In this document: piece after piece, positions 1 through 15,300 of the stretch
Layout: each line of letters opens with the position of its first letter
Position numbering within the stretch: position 1 is the first letter of the stretch
Origin: Dichetophora obliterata
Taxonomy: Eukaryota; Arthropoda; Insecta; Diptera; Sciomyzidae
Assembly (NCBI GenBank): GCA_963920525.1
Contig: OY986435.1
Location: 265,857,299 to 265,921,298 of the forward strand
Length of the DNA stretch: 64,000 nucleotides
Reading direction: 5' to 3'
Notes under the pieces: model-generated
What the model was told of the DNA's origin: nothing
What the model saw: the letters and a program-made list of their open reading frames with translations, nothing else
Database searches by the model: none
Made by a program: the position numbers and the translations under genes

Positions 1-3000
1 AAAAATCGCAAAAAACCACGTCAAAAACTATGATTCATGTAAAAAATTTTAACTAAGATTCTTGAAAAAAAATCAAATTCCAGAAAACTTTTTTCTGAAT
101 ATGCAGTCTTGTGTATATATGTATTAGAAACAATTTGGTGTATAAATCGTCCTTGTAGGATGTATGGTTTGGGAGTTATGACGGAAAAAGCACATGTTTT
201 TGGCCAGCTTCCACTCCAAAAAGTGTTCTACAACTCCTAAACTACAAGAGATAGAGCAAACGGCATTTGGACAAAGGAGTATCCCTTCTTAAGGACGAGG
301 ACCTGGTGCTCATTTTAATGCATGAATCGTCCTTATCTGATATGTAGTTTTTATTTTAGAAAATAAATAAAAAAAATAAAAATTGACAAAAAAGGGCACA
401 TGAAATTAACATGAAATCTAATTTTTAAAATTATTTTAAGGATACAGTCTTGTGGGCAGTAGCTTGAGGAACATTTTGATGCATAAATCGTCCTTTTATG
501 ATGTATGGTTTAGAAGTTATGGCTAAAAAATCAAAAAAATCGCAAAAAACCACGTCAAAAACTATGATTCATGTAAAAAATTTTAACTAAGATTCTTGAA
601 AAAAAATCAAATTCCAGAAAACTTTTTTCTGAATATGCAGTCTTGTGTATATATGTATTAGAAACAATTTGGTGTATAAATCGTCCTTGTAGGATGTATG
701 GTTTGGGAGTTATGACGGAAAAAGCACATGTATTTGGCCAGCTTCCACTCCAAAAAGTGTTCTACAACTCCTAAACTACAAGAGATAGAGCAAACGGCAT
801 TTGGACAAAGGAGTATCCCTTCTTAAGGACGAGGACCTGGTGCTCATTTTAATGCATGAATCGTCCTTATCTGATATGTAGTTTTTATTTTAGAAAATAA
901 ATAAAAAAAATAAAAATTGACAAAAAAGGGCACATGAAATTAACATGAAATCTAATTTTAAAAATTATTTTAAGGATACAGTCTTGTGGGCAGTAGCTTG
1001 AGGAATATTTTGATGCATAAATCGTCCTTTTATGATGTATGGTTTAGAAGTTATGGCTAAAAAATCAAAAAAATCGCAAAAAACCACGTCAAAAACTATG
1101 ATTCATGTAAAAAATTTTAACTAAGATTCTTGAAAAAAAATCAAATTCCAGAAAACTTTTTTCTGAATATGCAGTCTTGTGTATATATGTATTAGAAACA
1201 ATTTGGTGTATAAATCGTCCTTGTAGGATGTATGGTTTGGGAGTTATGACGGAAAAAGCACATGTTTTTGGCCAGCTTCCACTCCAAAAAGTGTTCTACA
1301 ACTCCTAAACTACAAGAGATAGAGCAAACGGCATTTGGACAAAGGAGTATCCCTTCTTAAGGACAAGGACCTGGTGCTCATTTTAATGCATGAATCGTCC
1401 TTATCTGATATGTAGTTTTTATTTTAGAAAATAAATACAAAAATAAAAATTGACTAAAAAGGGCACATGAAATTAACATGAAATCTAATTTTTAAAATTA
1501 TTTTAAGGATACAGTCTTGTGGGCAGTAGCTTGAGGAACATTTTGATGCATAAATCGTCCTTTTATGATGTATGGTTTAGAAGTTATGGCTAAAAAATCA
1601 AAAAAATCGCAAAAAACCACGTCAAAAACTATGATTCATGTAAAAAATTTTAACTAAGTTTCTTGAAAAAAAATCAAATTCCAGAAAACTTTTTTCTGAA
1701 TATGCAGTCTTGTGTATATATGTATTAGAAACAATTTGGTGTATAAATCGTCCTTGTAGGATGTATGGTTTGGGAGTTATGACGGAAAAAGCACATGTTT
1801 TTGGCCAGCTTCCACTCCAAAAAGTGTTCTACAACTCCTAAACTACAAGAGATAGAGCAAACGGCATTTGGACAAAGGAGTATCCCTTCTTAAGGACGAG
1901 GACCTGGTGCTCATTTTAATGCATGAATCGTCCTTATCTGATATGTAGTTTTTATTTTAGAAAATACAGTCTTGTGGGCAGTAGCTTAAGGAACATTTTG
2001 ATGCATAAATCGTCCTTTTATGATGTATGGTTTAGAAGTTATGGCTAAAAAATCAAAAAAATCGCAAAAAACCACGTCAAAAACTATGATTCATGTAAAA
2101 AATTTTAACTAAGATTCTTGAAAAAAAATCAAATTCCAGAAAACTTTTTTCTGAATATGCAGTCTTGTGTATATATGTATTAGAAACAATTTGGTGTATA
2201 AATCGTCCTTGTAGGATGTATGGTTTGGGAGTTATGACGGAAAAAGCACATGTTTTTGGCCAGCTTCCACTCCAAAAAGTGTTCTACAACTCCTAAACTA
2301 CAAGAGATAGAGCAAACGGCATTTGGACAAAGGAGTATCCCTTCTTAAGGACGAGGACCTGGTGCTCATTTTAATGCATGAATCGTCCTTATCTGATATG
2401 TAGTTTTTATTTTAGAAAATAAATAAAAAAAATAAAAATTGACAAAAAAGGGCACATGAAATTAACATGAAATCTAATTTTTAAAATTATTTAAAGGATA
2501 CAGTCTTGTGGGCAGTAGCTTGAGGAACATTTTGATGCATGAATCGTCCTTTTATGATGTATGGTTTAGAAGTTATGGCTAAAAAATCAAAAAAATCGCA
2601 AAAAACCACGTCAAAAACTATGATTCATGTAAAAAATTTTAACTAAGATTCTTGAAAAAAAATCAAATTCCAGAAAACTTTTTTCTGAATATGCAGTCTT
2701 GTGTATATATGTATTAGAAACAATTTGGTGTATAAATCGTCCTTGTAGGATGTATGGTTTGGGAGTTATGACGGAAAAAGCACATGTTTTTGGCCAGCTT
2801 CCACTCCAAAAAGTGTTCTACAACTCCTAAACTACAAGAGATAGAGCAAACGGCATTTGGACAAAGGAGTATCCCTTCTTAAGGACGAGGACCTGGTGCT
2901 CATTTTAATGCATGAATCGTCCTTATCTGATATGTAGTTTTTATTTTAGAAAATAAATAAAAAAAATAAAAATGGACAAAAAAGGGCACATGAAATTAAC

Positions 3001-6000
3001 ATTAAATCTAATTTTTAAAATTATTTTAAGGATACAGTCTTGTGGACAGTAGCTTGAGGAACATTTTGATGCATAAATCGTCCTTTTATGATGTATGGTT
3101 TAGAAGTTATGGCTAAAAAATCAAAAAAATCGCAAAAAACCACGTCAAAAACTATGATTCATGTAAAAAATTTTAACTAAGATTCTTGAAAAAAAAATCA
3201 AATTCCAGAAAACTTTTTTCTGAATATGCAGTCTTGTGTATATATGTATTAGAAACAATTTGGTGTATAAATCGTCCTTGTAGGATGTATGGTTTGGGAG
3301 TTATGACGGAAAAAGCACATGTTTTTGGCCAGCTTCCACTCCAAAAAGTGTTCTACAACTCCTAAACTACAAGAGATAGAGCAAACGGCATTTGGACAAA
3401 GGAGTATCCCTTCTTAAGGACGAGGACCTGGTGCTCATTTTAATGCATGAATCGTCCTTATCTGATATGTAGTTTTTATTTTAGAAAATAAATAAAAAAA
3501 ATAAAAATTGACAAAAAAGGGCACATGAAATTAACATGAAATCTAATTTTAAAAATTATTTTAAGGATACAGTCTTGTGGGCAGTAGCTTGAGGAACATT
3601 TTGATGCATAAATCGTCCTTTTATGATGTATGGTTTAGAAGTTATGGCTAAAAAATCAAAAAAATCGCAAAAAACCACGTCAAAAACTATGATTCATGTA
3701 AAAAATTTTAACTAAGATTCTTGAAAAAAAATCAAATTCCAGAAAACTTTTTTCTGAATATGCAGTCTTGTGTATATATGTATTAGAAACAATTTGGTGT
3801 ATAAATCGTCCTTGTAGGATGTATGGTTTGGGAGTTATGACGGAAAGAGCACATGTTTTTGGCCAGCTTCCACTCCAAAAAGTGTTCTACAACTCCTAAA
3901 CTACAAGAGATAGAGCAAACGGCATTTGGACAAAGGAGTATCCCTTCTTAAGGACGAGGACCTGGTGCTCATTTTAATGCATGAATCGTCCTTATCTGAT
4001 ATGTAGTTTTTATTTTAGAAAATAAATAAAAAAAATAAAAATTGACAAAAAAGGGCACATGAAATTAACATGAAATCTAATTTTTTAAAATTATTTTAAG
4101 GATACAGTCTTGTGGGCAGTAGCTTGAGGAACATTTTGATGCATAAATCGTCCTTTTATGATGTATGGTTTAGAAGTTATGGCTAAAAAATCAAAAAAAT
4201 CGCAAAAAACCACGTCAAAAACTATGATTCATGTAAAAAATTTTAACTAAGATTCTTGAAAAAAAAATCAAATTCCAGAAAACTTTTTCTGAATATGCAG
4301 TCTTGTGTATATATGTATTAGAAACAATTTGGTGTATAAATCGTCCTTGTAGAATGTATGGTTTGGGAGTTATGACGGAAAAAGCACATGTTTTTGGCCA
4401 GCTTCCACTCCAAAAAGTGTTCTACAACTCCTAAACTACAAGAGATAGAGCAAACGGCATTTGGACAAAGGAGTATCCCTTCTTAAGGACGAGGACCTGG
4501 TGCTCATTTTAATGCATGAATCGTCCTTATCTGATATGTAGTTTTTATTTTAGAAAATAAATAAAAAAAATAAAAATTGACAAAAAAGGGCACATGAAAT
4601 TAACATGAAATCTAATTTTAAAAATTATTTTAAGGATACAGTCTTGTGGGCAGTAGCTTGAGGAACATTTTGATGCATAAATCGTCCTTTTATGATGTAT
4701 GGTTTAGAAGTTATGGCTAAAAAATCAAAAAATCGCAAAAAAACCACGTCAAAAACTATGATTCATGTAAAAAATTTTAACTAAGATTCTTGAAAAAAAA
4801 TCAAATTCCAGAAAACTTTTTTCTGAATATGCAGTTATACAATTTGGTGTATAAATCGTCCTTGTAGGATGTATGTTTTGGGAGTTATGACGGAAAAAGC
4901 ACATGTTTTTGGCCAGCTTCCACTCCAAAAAGTGTTCTACAACTCCTAAACTACAAGAGATAGAGCAAACGGCATTTGGAAAAAGGAGTATCCCTTCTTA
5001 AGGACGAGGACCTGGTGCTCATTTTAATGCATGAATCGTCCTTATCTGATATGTAGTTTTTATTTTAGAAAATAAATAAAAAAAATAAAAATTGAGAAAA
5101 AAGGGCACATGACATTAACATAAAATCTAATTTTAAAAATTATTTTAAGGATACAGTCTTGTGGGCAGTAGCTTAAGGAACATTTTGATGCATAAATCGT
5201 CCTTTTATGATGTATGGTTTAGAAGTTATGGCTAAAAAATCAAAAAAATCGCAAAAAACCACGTCAAAAACTATGATTCATGTAAAAAATTTTAACTAAG
5301 ATTCTTGAAAAAAAATCAAATTCCAGAAAACTTTTTTCTGAATATGCAGTCTTGTGTATATATGTATTAGAAACAATTTGGTGTATAAATCGTCCTTGTA
5401 GGATGTATGGTTTGGGAGTTATGACGGAAAAAGCACATGTTTTTGGCCAGCTTCCACTCCAAAAAGTGTTCTACAACTCCTAAACTACAAGAGATAGAGC
5501 AAACGGCATTTGGACAAAGGAGTATCCCTTCTTAAGGACGAGGACCTGGTGCTCATTTTAATGCATGAATCGTCCTTATCTGATATGTAGCTTTTATTTT
5601 AGAAAATAAATAAAAAAATAAAAATTGACAAAAAGGGCACATGAAATTAACATGAAATCTAATTTTTAAAATTATTTTAAGGATACAGTCTTGTGGGCAG
5701 TAGCTTGAGGAACATTTTGATGCATAAATCATCCTTTTATGATGTATGGTTTAGAAGTTATGGCTAAAAAATCAAAAAAATCGCAAAAAACCACGTCAAA
5801 AACTATGATTCATGTAAAAAATTTTAACTAAGATTCTTGAAAAAAAATCAAATTCCAGAAAACTTTTTTCTGAATATGCAGTTATACAATTTGGTGTATA
5901 AATCGTCCTTGTAGGATGTATGTTTTGGGAGCTATGACGGAAAAAGCACATGTTTTTGGCCAGCTTCCACTCCAAAAAGTGTTCTACAACTCCTAAACTA

Positions 6001-9000
6001 CAAGAGATAGAGCAAACGGCATTTGGACAAAGGAGTATCCCTTCTTAAGGACGAGGACCTGGTGCTCATTTTAATGCATGAATCGTCCTTATCTGATATG
6101 TAGTTTTTATTTTAGAAAATAAATAAAAAAAATAAAAATTGACAAAAAAGGGCACATGAAATTAACATTAAATCTAATTTTTAAAATTATTTTAAGGATA
6201 CAGTCTTGTGGACAGTAGCTTGAGGAACATTTTGATGCATAAATCGTCCTTTTATGATGTATGGTTTATAAGTTATGGCTAAAAAATCAAAAAAATCGCA
6301 AAAAACCACGTCAAAAACTATGATTCATGTAAAAAATTTTAACTAAGATTCTTGAAAAAAAATCAAATTCCAGAAAACTTTTTTCTGAATATGCAGTCTT
6401 GTGTATATATGTATTAGAAACAATTTGGTGTATAAATCGTCCTTGTAGGATGTATGGCTTGGGAGTTATGACGGAAAAAGCACATGTTTTTGGCCAGCTT
6501 CCACTCCAAAAAGTGTTCTACAACTCCTAAACTACAAGAGATAGAGCAAACGGCATTTGGACAAAGGAGTATCCCTTCTTAAGGACGAGGACCTGGTGCT
6601 CATTTTAATGCATGAATCGTCCTTATCTGATATGTAGTTTTTATTTTAGAAAATAAATAAAAAAAATAAAAATTGACAAAAAAGGGCACATGAAATTAAC
6701 ATTAAATCTAATTTTTAAAATTATTTTAAGGATACAGTCTTGTGGACAGTAGCTTGAGGAACATTTTGATGCATAAATCGTCCTTTTATGATGTATGGTT
6801 TATAAGTTATGGCTAAAAAATCAAAAAAATCGCAAAAAACCACGTCAAAAACTATGATTCATGTAAAAAATTTTAACTAAGATTCTTGAAAAAAAATCAA
6901 ATTCCAGAAAACTTTTTCCTGAATATGCAGTCTTGTGTATATATGTATTAGAAACAATTTGGTGTATAAATCGTCCTTGTAGGATGTATGGCTTGGGAGT
7001 TATGACGGAAAAAGCACATGTTTTTGGCCAGCTTCCACTCCAAAAAGTGTTCTACAACTCCTAAACTACAAGAGATAGAGCAAACGGCATTTGGACAAAG
7101 GAGTATCCCTTCTTAAGGACGAGGACCTGGTGCTCATTTTAATGCATGAATCGTCCTTATCTGATATGTAGTTTTTATTTTAGAAAATAAATAAAAAAAA
7201 TAAAAATTGACAAAAAAGGGCACATGAAATTAACATTAAATCTAATTTTTAAAATTATTTTAAGGATACAGTCTTGTGGACAGTAGCTTGAGGAACATTT
7301 TGATGCATAAATCGTCCTTTTATGATGTATGGTTTAGAAGTTATGGCTAAAAAATCAAAAAAATCGCAAAAAACCACGTCAAAAACTATGATTCATGTAA
7401 AAAATTTTAACTAAGATTCTTTTGAAAAAATCAAATTCCAGAAAACTTTTTTCTGAATATGCAGTCTTGTGTATATATGTATTAGAAACAATTTGGTGTA
7501 TAAATCGTCCTTGTAGGATGTATGGTTTGGGAGTTATGACGGAAAAAGCACATGTTTTTGGCCAGCTTCCACTCCAAAAAGTGTTCTACAACTCCTAAAC
7601 TACAAGAGATAGAGCAAACGGCATTTGGACAAAGGAGTATCCCTTCTTAAGGACGAGGACCTGTGCTCATTTTAATGCATGAATCGTCCTTATCTGATAT
7701 ATAGTTTTTATTTTAGAAAATAAATAAAAAAAAATAAAAGTTGACAAAAAAGGGCACATGAAATTAACATGAAATCTAATTCTTAAAATTATTTTAAGGA
7801 TACAGTCTTGTGGGCAGTAGCTTAAGGAACATTTTGATGCATAAATCATCCTTTTATGATGTATGGTTTAGAAGTTATGGCTAAAAAATCAAAAAAATCG
7901 CAAAAAACCACGTCAAAAACTATGATTCATGTAAAAAATTTTAACTAAGATTCTTGAAAAAAAATCAAATTCCAGAAAACTTTTTTCTGAATATGCAGTC
8001 TTGTGTATATATGTATTAGAAACAATTTGGTGTATAAATCGTCCTTGTAGGATGTATGGTTTGGGAGTTATGACGGAAAAAGCACATGTTTTTGGCCAGC
8101 TTCCACTCCAAAAAGTGTTCTACAACTCCTAAACTACAAGAGATAGAGCAAACGGCATTTGGACAAAGGAGTATCCCTTCTTAAGAACGAGGACCTGGTG
8201 CTCATTTTAATGCATGAATCGTCCTTATCTGATATGTAGTTTTTATTTTAGAAAATAAATAAAAAAAATAAAAATTGACAAAAAAGGGCACATGAAATTA
8301 ACATGAAATCTAATTTTTAAAATTATTTTAAGGATAAAGTCTTGTGGGCAGTAGCTTAAGGAACATTTTGATGCATAAATCGTCCCTTTATGATGTATGG
8401 TTTAGAAGTTATGGCTAAAAAATCAAAAAAATCGCAAAAAACCACGTCAAAAACTATGATTCATGTAAAAAATTTTAACTAAGATTCTTGAAAAAAAAAT
8501 CAAATTCCAGAAAACTTTTTTCTGAATATGCAGTCTTGTGTATATATGTATTAGAAACAATTTGGTGTATAAATCGTCCTTGTAGGATGTATGGTTTGGG
8601 AGTTATGACGGAAAAAGCACATGTTTTTGGCCAGCTTCCACTCCAAAAAGTGTTCTACAACTCCTAAACTACAATAGATAGAGCAAACGGCATTTGGACA
8701 AAGGAGTATCCCTTCTTAAGGACGAGGACCTGGTGCTCATTTTAATGCATGAATCGTCCTTATCTGATATGTAGTTTTTATTTTAAAAAATAAATAAAAA
8801 AAATAAAAATTGACAAAAAAGGGCACATGAAATTAACATGAAATCTAATTTTTAAAATTATTTTAAGGATACAGTCTTGTGGGCAGTAGCTTAAGGAACA
8901 TTTTGATGCATAAATCATCCTTTTATGATGTATGGTTTAGAAGTTATGGCTAAAAAATCAAAAAAATCGCAAAAAACCACGTCAAAAACTATGATTCATG

Positions 9001-9399
9001 TAAAAAATTTTAACTAAGATTCTTGAAAAAAAATCAAATTCCAGAAAACTTTTTTCTGAATATGCAGTCTTGTGTATATATGTATTAGAAACAATTTGGT
9101 GTATAAATCGTCCTTGTAGGATGTATGGTTTGGGAGTTATGACGGAAAGAGCACATGTTTTTGGCCAGCTTCCACTCCAAAAAGTGTTCTACAACTCCTA
9201 AACTACAAGAGATAGAGCAAACGGCATTTGGACAAAGGAGTATCCCTTCTTAAGGACGAGGACCTGGTGCTCATTTTAATGCATGAATCGTCCTTATCTG
9301 ATATGTAGTTTTTATTTTAGAAAATAAATAAAAAAAATAAAAATTGACAAAAAAGGGCACATGAAATTAACATGAAATCTAATTTTTAAAATTATTTTA

Positions 9400-12300
9400 A
9401 GGATACAGTCTTGTGGGTAGTAGCTTAAGGAACATTTTGATGCATAAATCGTCCTTTTATGATGTATGGTTTAGAAGTTATGGCTAAAAAATCAAAAAAA
9501 TCGCAAAAAACCACGTCAAAAACTATGATTCATGTAAAAAATTTTAACTAAGATTCTTGAAAAAAAATCAAATTCCAGAAAACTTTTTCTGAATATGCAG
9601 TCTTGTGTATATATGTATTAGAAACAATTTGGTGTATAAATCGTCCTTGTAGGATGTATGGTTTGGGTGTTATGACGGAAAAGCACATGTTTTTGGCCAG
9701 CTTCCACTCCAAAAAGTGTTCTACAACTCCTAAACTACAAGAGATAGAGCAAACGGCATTTGGACAAAGGAGTATCCCTTCTTAAGGACGAGGACCTGGT
9801 GCTCATTTTAATGCATGAATCGTCCTTATCTGATATGTAGTTTTTATTTTAGAAAATAAATAAAAAAAATAAAAATTGAGAAAAAAGGGCACATGACATT
9901 AACATAAAATCTAATTTTAAAAATTATTTTAAGGATACAGTCTTGTGGGCAGTAGCTTAAGGAACATTTTGATGCATAAATCGTCCTTTTATGATGTATG
10001 GTTTAGAAGTTATGGCTAAAAAATCAAAAAAATCGCAAAAAACCACGTCAAAAACTATGATTCATGTAAAAAATTTTAACTAAGATTCTTGAAAAAAAAT
10101 CAAATTCCAGAAAACTTTTTTCTGAATATGCAGTCTTGTGTATATATGTATTAGAAACAATTTGGTGTATAAATCGTCCTTGTAGGATGTATGGTTTGGG
10201 AGTTATGACGGAAAAAGCACATGTTTTTGGCCAGCTTCCACTCCAAAAAGTGTTCTACAACTCCTAAACTACAAGAGATAGAGCAAACGGCATTTGGACA
10301 AAGGAGTATCCCTTCTTAAGGACGAGGACCTGGTGCTCATTTTAATGCATGAATCGTCCTTATCTGATATGTAGTTTTTATTTTAGAAAATAAATAAAAA
10401 AAATAAAAATTGACAAAAAGGGCACATGAAATTAACATGAAATCTAATTTTTAAAATTATTTTAAGGAAACAGTCTTATGGGCAGTAGCTTGAGGAACAT
10501 TTTGATGCATAAATCATAATTTTATGATGTATGGTTTAGAAGTTATGGCTAAAAAATCAAAAAAATCGCAAAAAACCACGTCAAAAACTATGATTCATGT
10601 AAAAAATTTTAACTAAGATTCTTGAAAAAAAATCAAATTCCAGAAAACTTTTTTCTGAATATGCAGTTATACAATTTGGTGTATAAATCGTCCTTGTAGG
10701 ATGTATGTTTTGGGAGTTATGACGGAAAAAGCACATGTTTTTGGCCAGCTTCCACTCCAAAAAGTGTTCTACAACTCCTAAACTACAAGAGATAGAGCAA
10801 ACGGCATTTGGACAAAGGAGTATCCCTTCTTAAGGACGAGGACCTGGTGCTCATTTTAATGCATGAATCGTCCTTATCTGATATGTAGTTTTTATTTTAG
10901 AAAATAAATAAAAAAAATAAAAATTGACAAAAAAGGGCACATGAAATTAACATGAAATCTAATTTTTAAAATTATTTTAAGGATACAGTCTTGTGGGCAG
11001 TAGCTTGAGGAACATTTTGATGCATAAATCGTCCTTTTATGATGTATGGTTTAGAAGTTATGGCTAAAAAATCAAAAAATTAACATGAAATCTAATTTTT
11101 AAAATTATTTAAAGGATACAGTCTTGTGGGCAGTAGCTTGAGGAACATTTTGATGCATAAATCATCCTTTTATGATGTATGGTTTAGAAGTTATGGCTAA
11201 AAAATCAAAAAAATCGCAAAAAACCACGTCAAAAACTATGATTCATGTAAAAAATTTTAACTAAGATTCTTGAAAAAAAATCAAATTCCAGAAAACTTTT
11301 TTCTGAATATGCAGTCTTGTGTATATATGTATTAGAAACAATTTGGTGTATAAATCGTCCTTGTAGGATGTATGGTTTGGGAGTTATGACGGAAAGAGCA
11401 CATGTTTTTGGCCAGCTTCCACTCCAAAAAGTGTTCTACAACTCCTAAACTACAAGAGATAGAGCAAACGGCATTTGGACAAAGGAGTATCCCTTCTTAA
11501 GGACGAGGACCTGGTGCTCATTTTAATGCATGAATCGTCCTTATCTGATATGTAGTTTTTATTTTAGAAAATAAATAAAAAAAATAAAAATTGACAAAAA
11601 AGGGCACATGAAATTAACATGAAATCTAATTTTTAAAATTATTTTAAGGATACAGTCTTGTGGGTAGTAGCTTAAGGAACATTTTGATGCATAAATCGTC
11701 CTTTTATGATGTATGGTTTAGAAGTTATGGCTAAAAAATCAAAAAAATCGCAAAAAACCACGTCAAAAACTATGATTCATGTAAAAAATTTTAACTAAGA
11801 TTCTTGAAAAAAAATCAAATTCCAGAAAACTTTTTTCTGAATATGCAGTCTTGTGTATATATGTATTAGAAACAATTTGGTGTATAAATCGTCCTTGTAG
11901 GATGTATGGTTTGGGAGTTATGACGGAAAAAGCACATGTTTTTGGCCAGCTTCCACTCCAAAAAGTGTTCTACAACTCCTAAACTACAAGAGATAGAGCA
12001 AACGGCATTTGGACAAAGGAGTATCCCTTCTTAAGGACGAGGACCTGGTGCTCATTTTAATGCATGAATCGTCCTTATCTGATATGTAGTTTTTATTTTA
12101 GAAAATAAATAAAAAAAATAAAAATTGACAAAAAAGGGCACATGAAATTAACATGAAATCTAATTTTTAAAATTATTTTAAGGATACAGTCTTGTGGGCA
12201 GTAGCTTGAGGAACATTTTGATGCATAAATCATCCTTTTATGATGTATGGTTTAGAAGTTATGGCTAAAAAATCAAAAAAATCGCAAAAAACCACGTCAA

Positions 12301-15300
12301 AAACTATGATTCATGTAAAAAATTTTAACTAAGATTCTTGAAAAAAAATCAAATTCCAGAAAACTTTTTCTGAATATGCAGTCTTGTGTATATATGTATT
12401 AGAAACAATTTGGTGTATAAATCGTCCTTGTAGGATGTATGGTTTGGGAGTTATGACGGAAAAGCACATGTTTTTGGCCAGCTTCCACTCCAAAAAGTGT
12501 TCTACAACTCCTAAACTACAAGAGATAGAGCAAACGGCATTTGGACAAAGGAGTATCCCTTCTTAAGGACGAGGACCTGGTGCTCATTTTAATGCATGAA
12601 TCGTCCTTATCTGATATGTAGTTTTTATTTTAGAAAATAAATAAAAAAAATAAAAATTGAGAAAAAAGGGCACATGACATTAACATAAAATCTAATTTTA
12701 AAAATTATTTTAAGGATACAGTCTTGTGGGCAGTAGCTTGAGGAACATTTTGATGCATAAATCATCCTTTTATGATGTATGGTTTAGAAGTTATGGCTAA
12801 AAAATCAAAAAAATCGCAAAAAACCACGTCAAAAACTATGATTCATGTAAAAAATTTTAACTAAGATTCTTGAAAAAAAATCAAATTCCAGAAAACTTTT
12901 TCTGAATATGCAGTCTTGTGTATATATGTATTAGAAACAATTTGGTGTATAAATCGTCCTTGTAGGATGTATGGTTTGGGAGTTATGACGGAAAAGCACA
13001 TGTTTTTGGCCAGCTTCCACTCCAAAAAGTGTTCTACAACTCCTAAACTACAAGAGATAGAGCAAACGGCATTTGGACAAAGGAGTATCCCTTCTTAAGG
13101 ACGAGGACCTGGTGCTCATTTTAATGCATGAATCGTCCTTATCTGATATGTAGTTTTTATTTTAGAAAATAAATAAAAAAAATAAAAATTGAGAAAAAAG
13201 GGCACATGACATTAACATAAAATCTAATTTTAAAAATTATTTTAAGGATACAGTCTTGTGGGCAGTAGCTTAAGGAACATTTTGATGCATAAATCGTCCT
13301 TTTATGATGTATGGTTTAGAAGTTATGGCTAAAAAATCAAAAAAATCGCAAAAAACCACGTCAAAAACTATGATTCATGTAAAAAATTTTAACTAAGATT
13401 CTTGAAAAAAAATCAAATTCCAGAAAACTTTTTTCTGAATATGCAGTCTTGTGTATATATGTATTAGAAACAATTTGGTGTATAAATCGTCCTTGTAGGA
13501 TGTATGGTTTGGGAGTTATGACGGAAAAAGCACATGTTTTTGGCCAGCTTCCACTCCAAAAAGTGTTCTACAACTCCTAAACTACAAGAGATAGAGCAAA
13601 CGGCATTTGGACAAAGGAGTATCCCTTCTTAAGGACGAGGACCTGGTGCTCATTTTAATGCATGAATCGTCCTTATCTGATATGTAGTTTTTATTTTAGA
13701 AAATAAATAAAAAAAATAAAAATTGACAAAAAGGGCACATGAAATTAACATGAAATCTAATTTTTAAAATTATTTTAAGGAAACAGTCTTATGGGCAGTA
13801 GCTTGAGGAACATTTTGATGCATAAATCATAATTTTATGATGTATGGTTTAGAAGTTATGGCTAAAAAATCAAAAAAATCGCAAAAAACCACGTCAAAAA
13901 CTATGATTCATGTAAAAAATTTTAACTAAGATTCTTGAAAAAAAATCAAATTCCAGAAAACTTTTTTCTGAATATGCAGTTATACAATTTGGTGTATAAA
14001 TCGTCCTTGTAGGATGTATGTTTTGGGAGTTATGACGGAAAAAGCACATGTTTTTGGCCAGCTTCCACTCCAAAAAGTGTTCTACAACTCCTAAACTACA
14101 AGAGATAGAGCAAACGGCATTTGGACAAAGGAGTATCCCTTCTTAAGGACGAGGACCTGGTGCTCATTTTAATGCATGAATCGTCCTTATCTGATATGTA
14201 GTTTTTATTTTAGAAAATAAATAAAAAAAATAAAAATTGACAAAAAAGGGCACATGAAATTAACATGAAATCTAATTTTTAAAATTATTTTAAGGATACA
14301 GTCTTGTGGGCAGTAGCTTGAGGAACATTTTGATGCATAAATCGTCCTTTTATGATGTATGGTTTAGAAGTTATGGCTAAAAAATCAAAAAAATTAACAT
14401 GAAATCTAATTTTTAAAATTATTTAAAGGATACAGTCTTGTGGGCAGTAGCTTGAGGAACATTTTGATGCATAAATCATCCTTTTATGATGTATGGTTTA
14501 GAAGTTATGGCTAAAAAATCAAAAAAATCGCAAAAAACCACGTCAAAAACTATGATTCATGTAAAAAATTTTAACTAAGATTCTTGAAAAAAAATCAAAT
14601 TCCAGAAAACTTTTTTCTGAATATGCAGTCTTGTGTATATATGTATTAGAAACAATTTGGTGTATAAATCGTCCTTGTAGGATGTATGGTTTGGGAGTTA
14701 TGACGGAAAAAGCACATGTTTTTGGCCAGCTTCCACTCCAAAAAGTGTTCTACAACTCCTAAACTACAAGAGATAGAGCAAACGGCATTTGGACAAAGGA
14801 GTATCCCTTCTTAAGGACGAGGACCTGGTGCTCATTTTAATGCATGAATCGTCCTTATCTGATATGTAGTTTTTATTTTAGAAAATAAATAAAAAAAATA
14901 AAAATTGACAAAAAAGGGCACATGAAATTAACATGAAATCTAATTTTTAAAATTATTTTAAGGATACAGTCTTGTGGGTAGTAGCTTAAGGAACATTTTG
15001 ATGCATAAATCGTCCTTTTATGATGTATGGTTTAGAAGTTATGGCTAAAAAATCAAAAAAATCGCAAAAAACCACGTCAAAAACTATGATTCATGTAAAA
15101 AATTTTAACTAAGATTCTTGAAAAAAAATCAAATTCCAGAAAACTTTTTCTGAATATGCAGTCTTGTGTATATATGTATTAGAAACAATTTGGTGTATAA
15201 ATCGTCCTTGTAGGATGTATGGTTTGGGAGTTATGACGGAAAAGCACATGTTTTTGGCCAGCTTCCACTCCAAAAAGTGTTCTACAACTCCTAAACTACA

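Noticed and set aside
7667..7849. 60-codon minus-strand frame in the satellite
   Set aside because: Chance frame caused by an indel in one unit.
9603..9785. 60-codon frame repeated identically at 9,603, 12,384, 12,916 and 15,164
   Set aside because: It is created by one-base deletions in A or T runs of some satellite units; other units do not keep it open, and the identity comes from block duplication.
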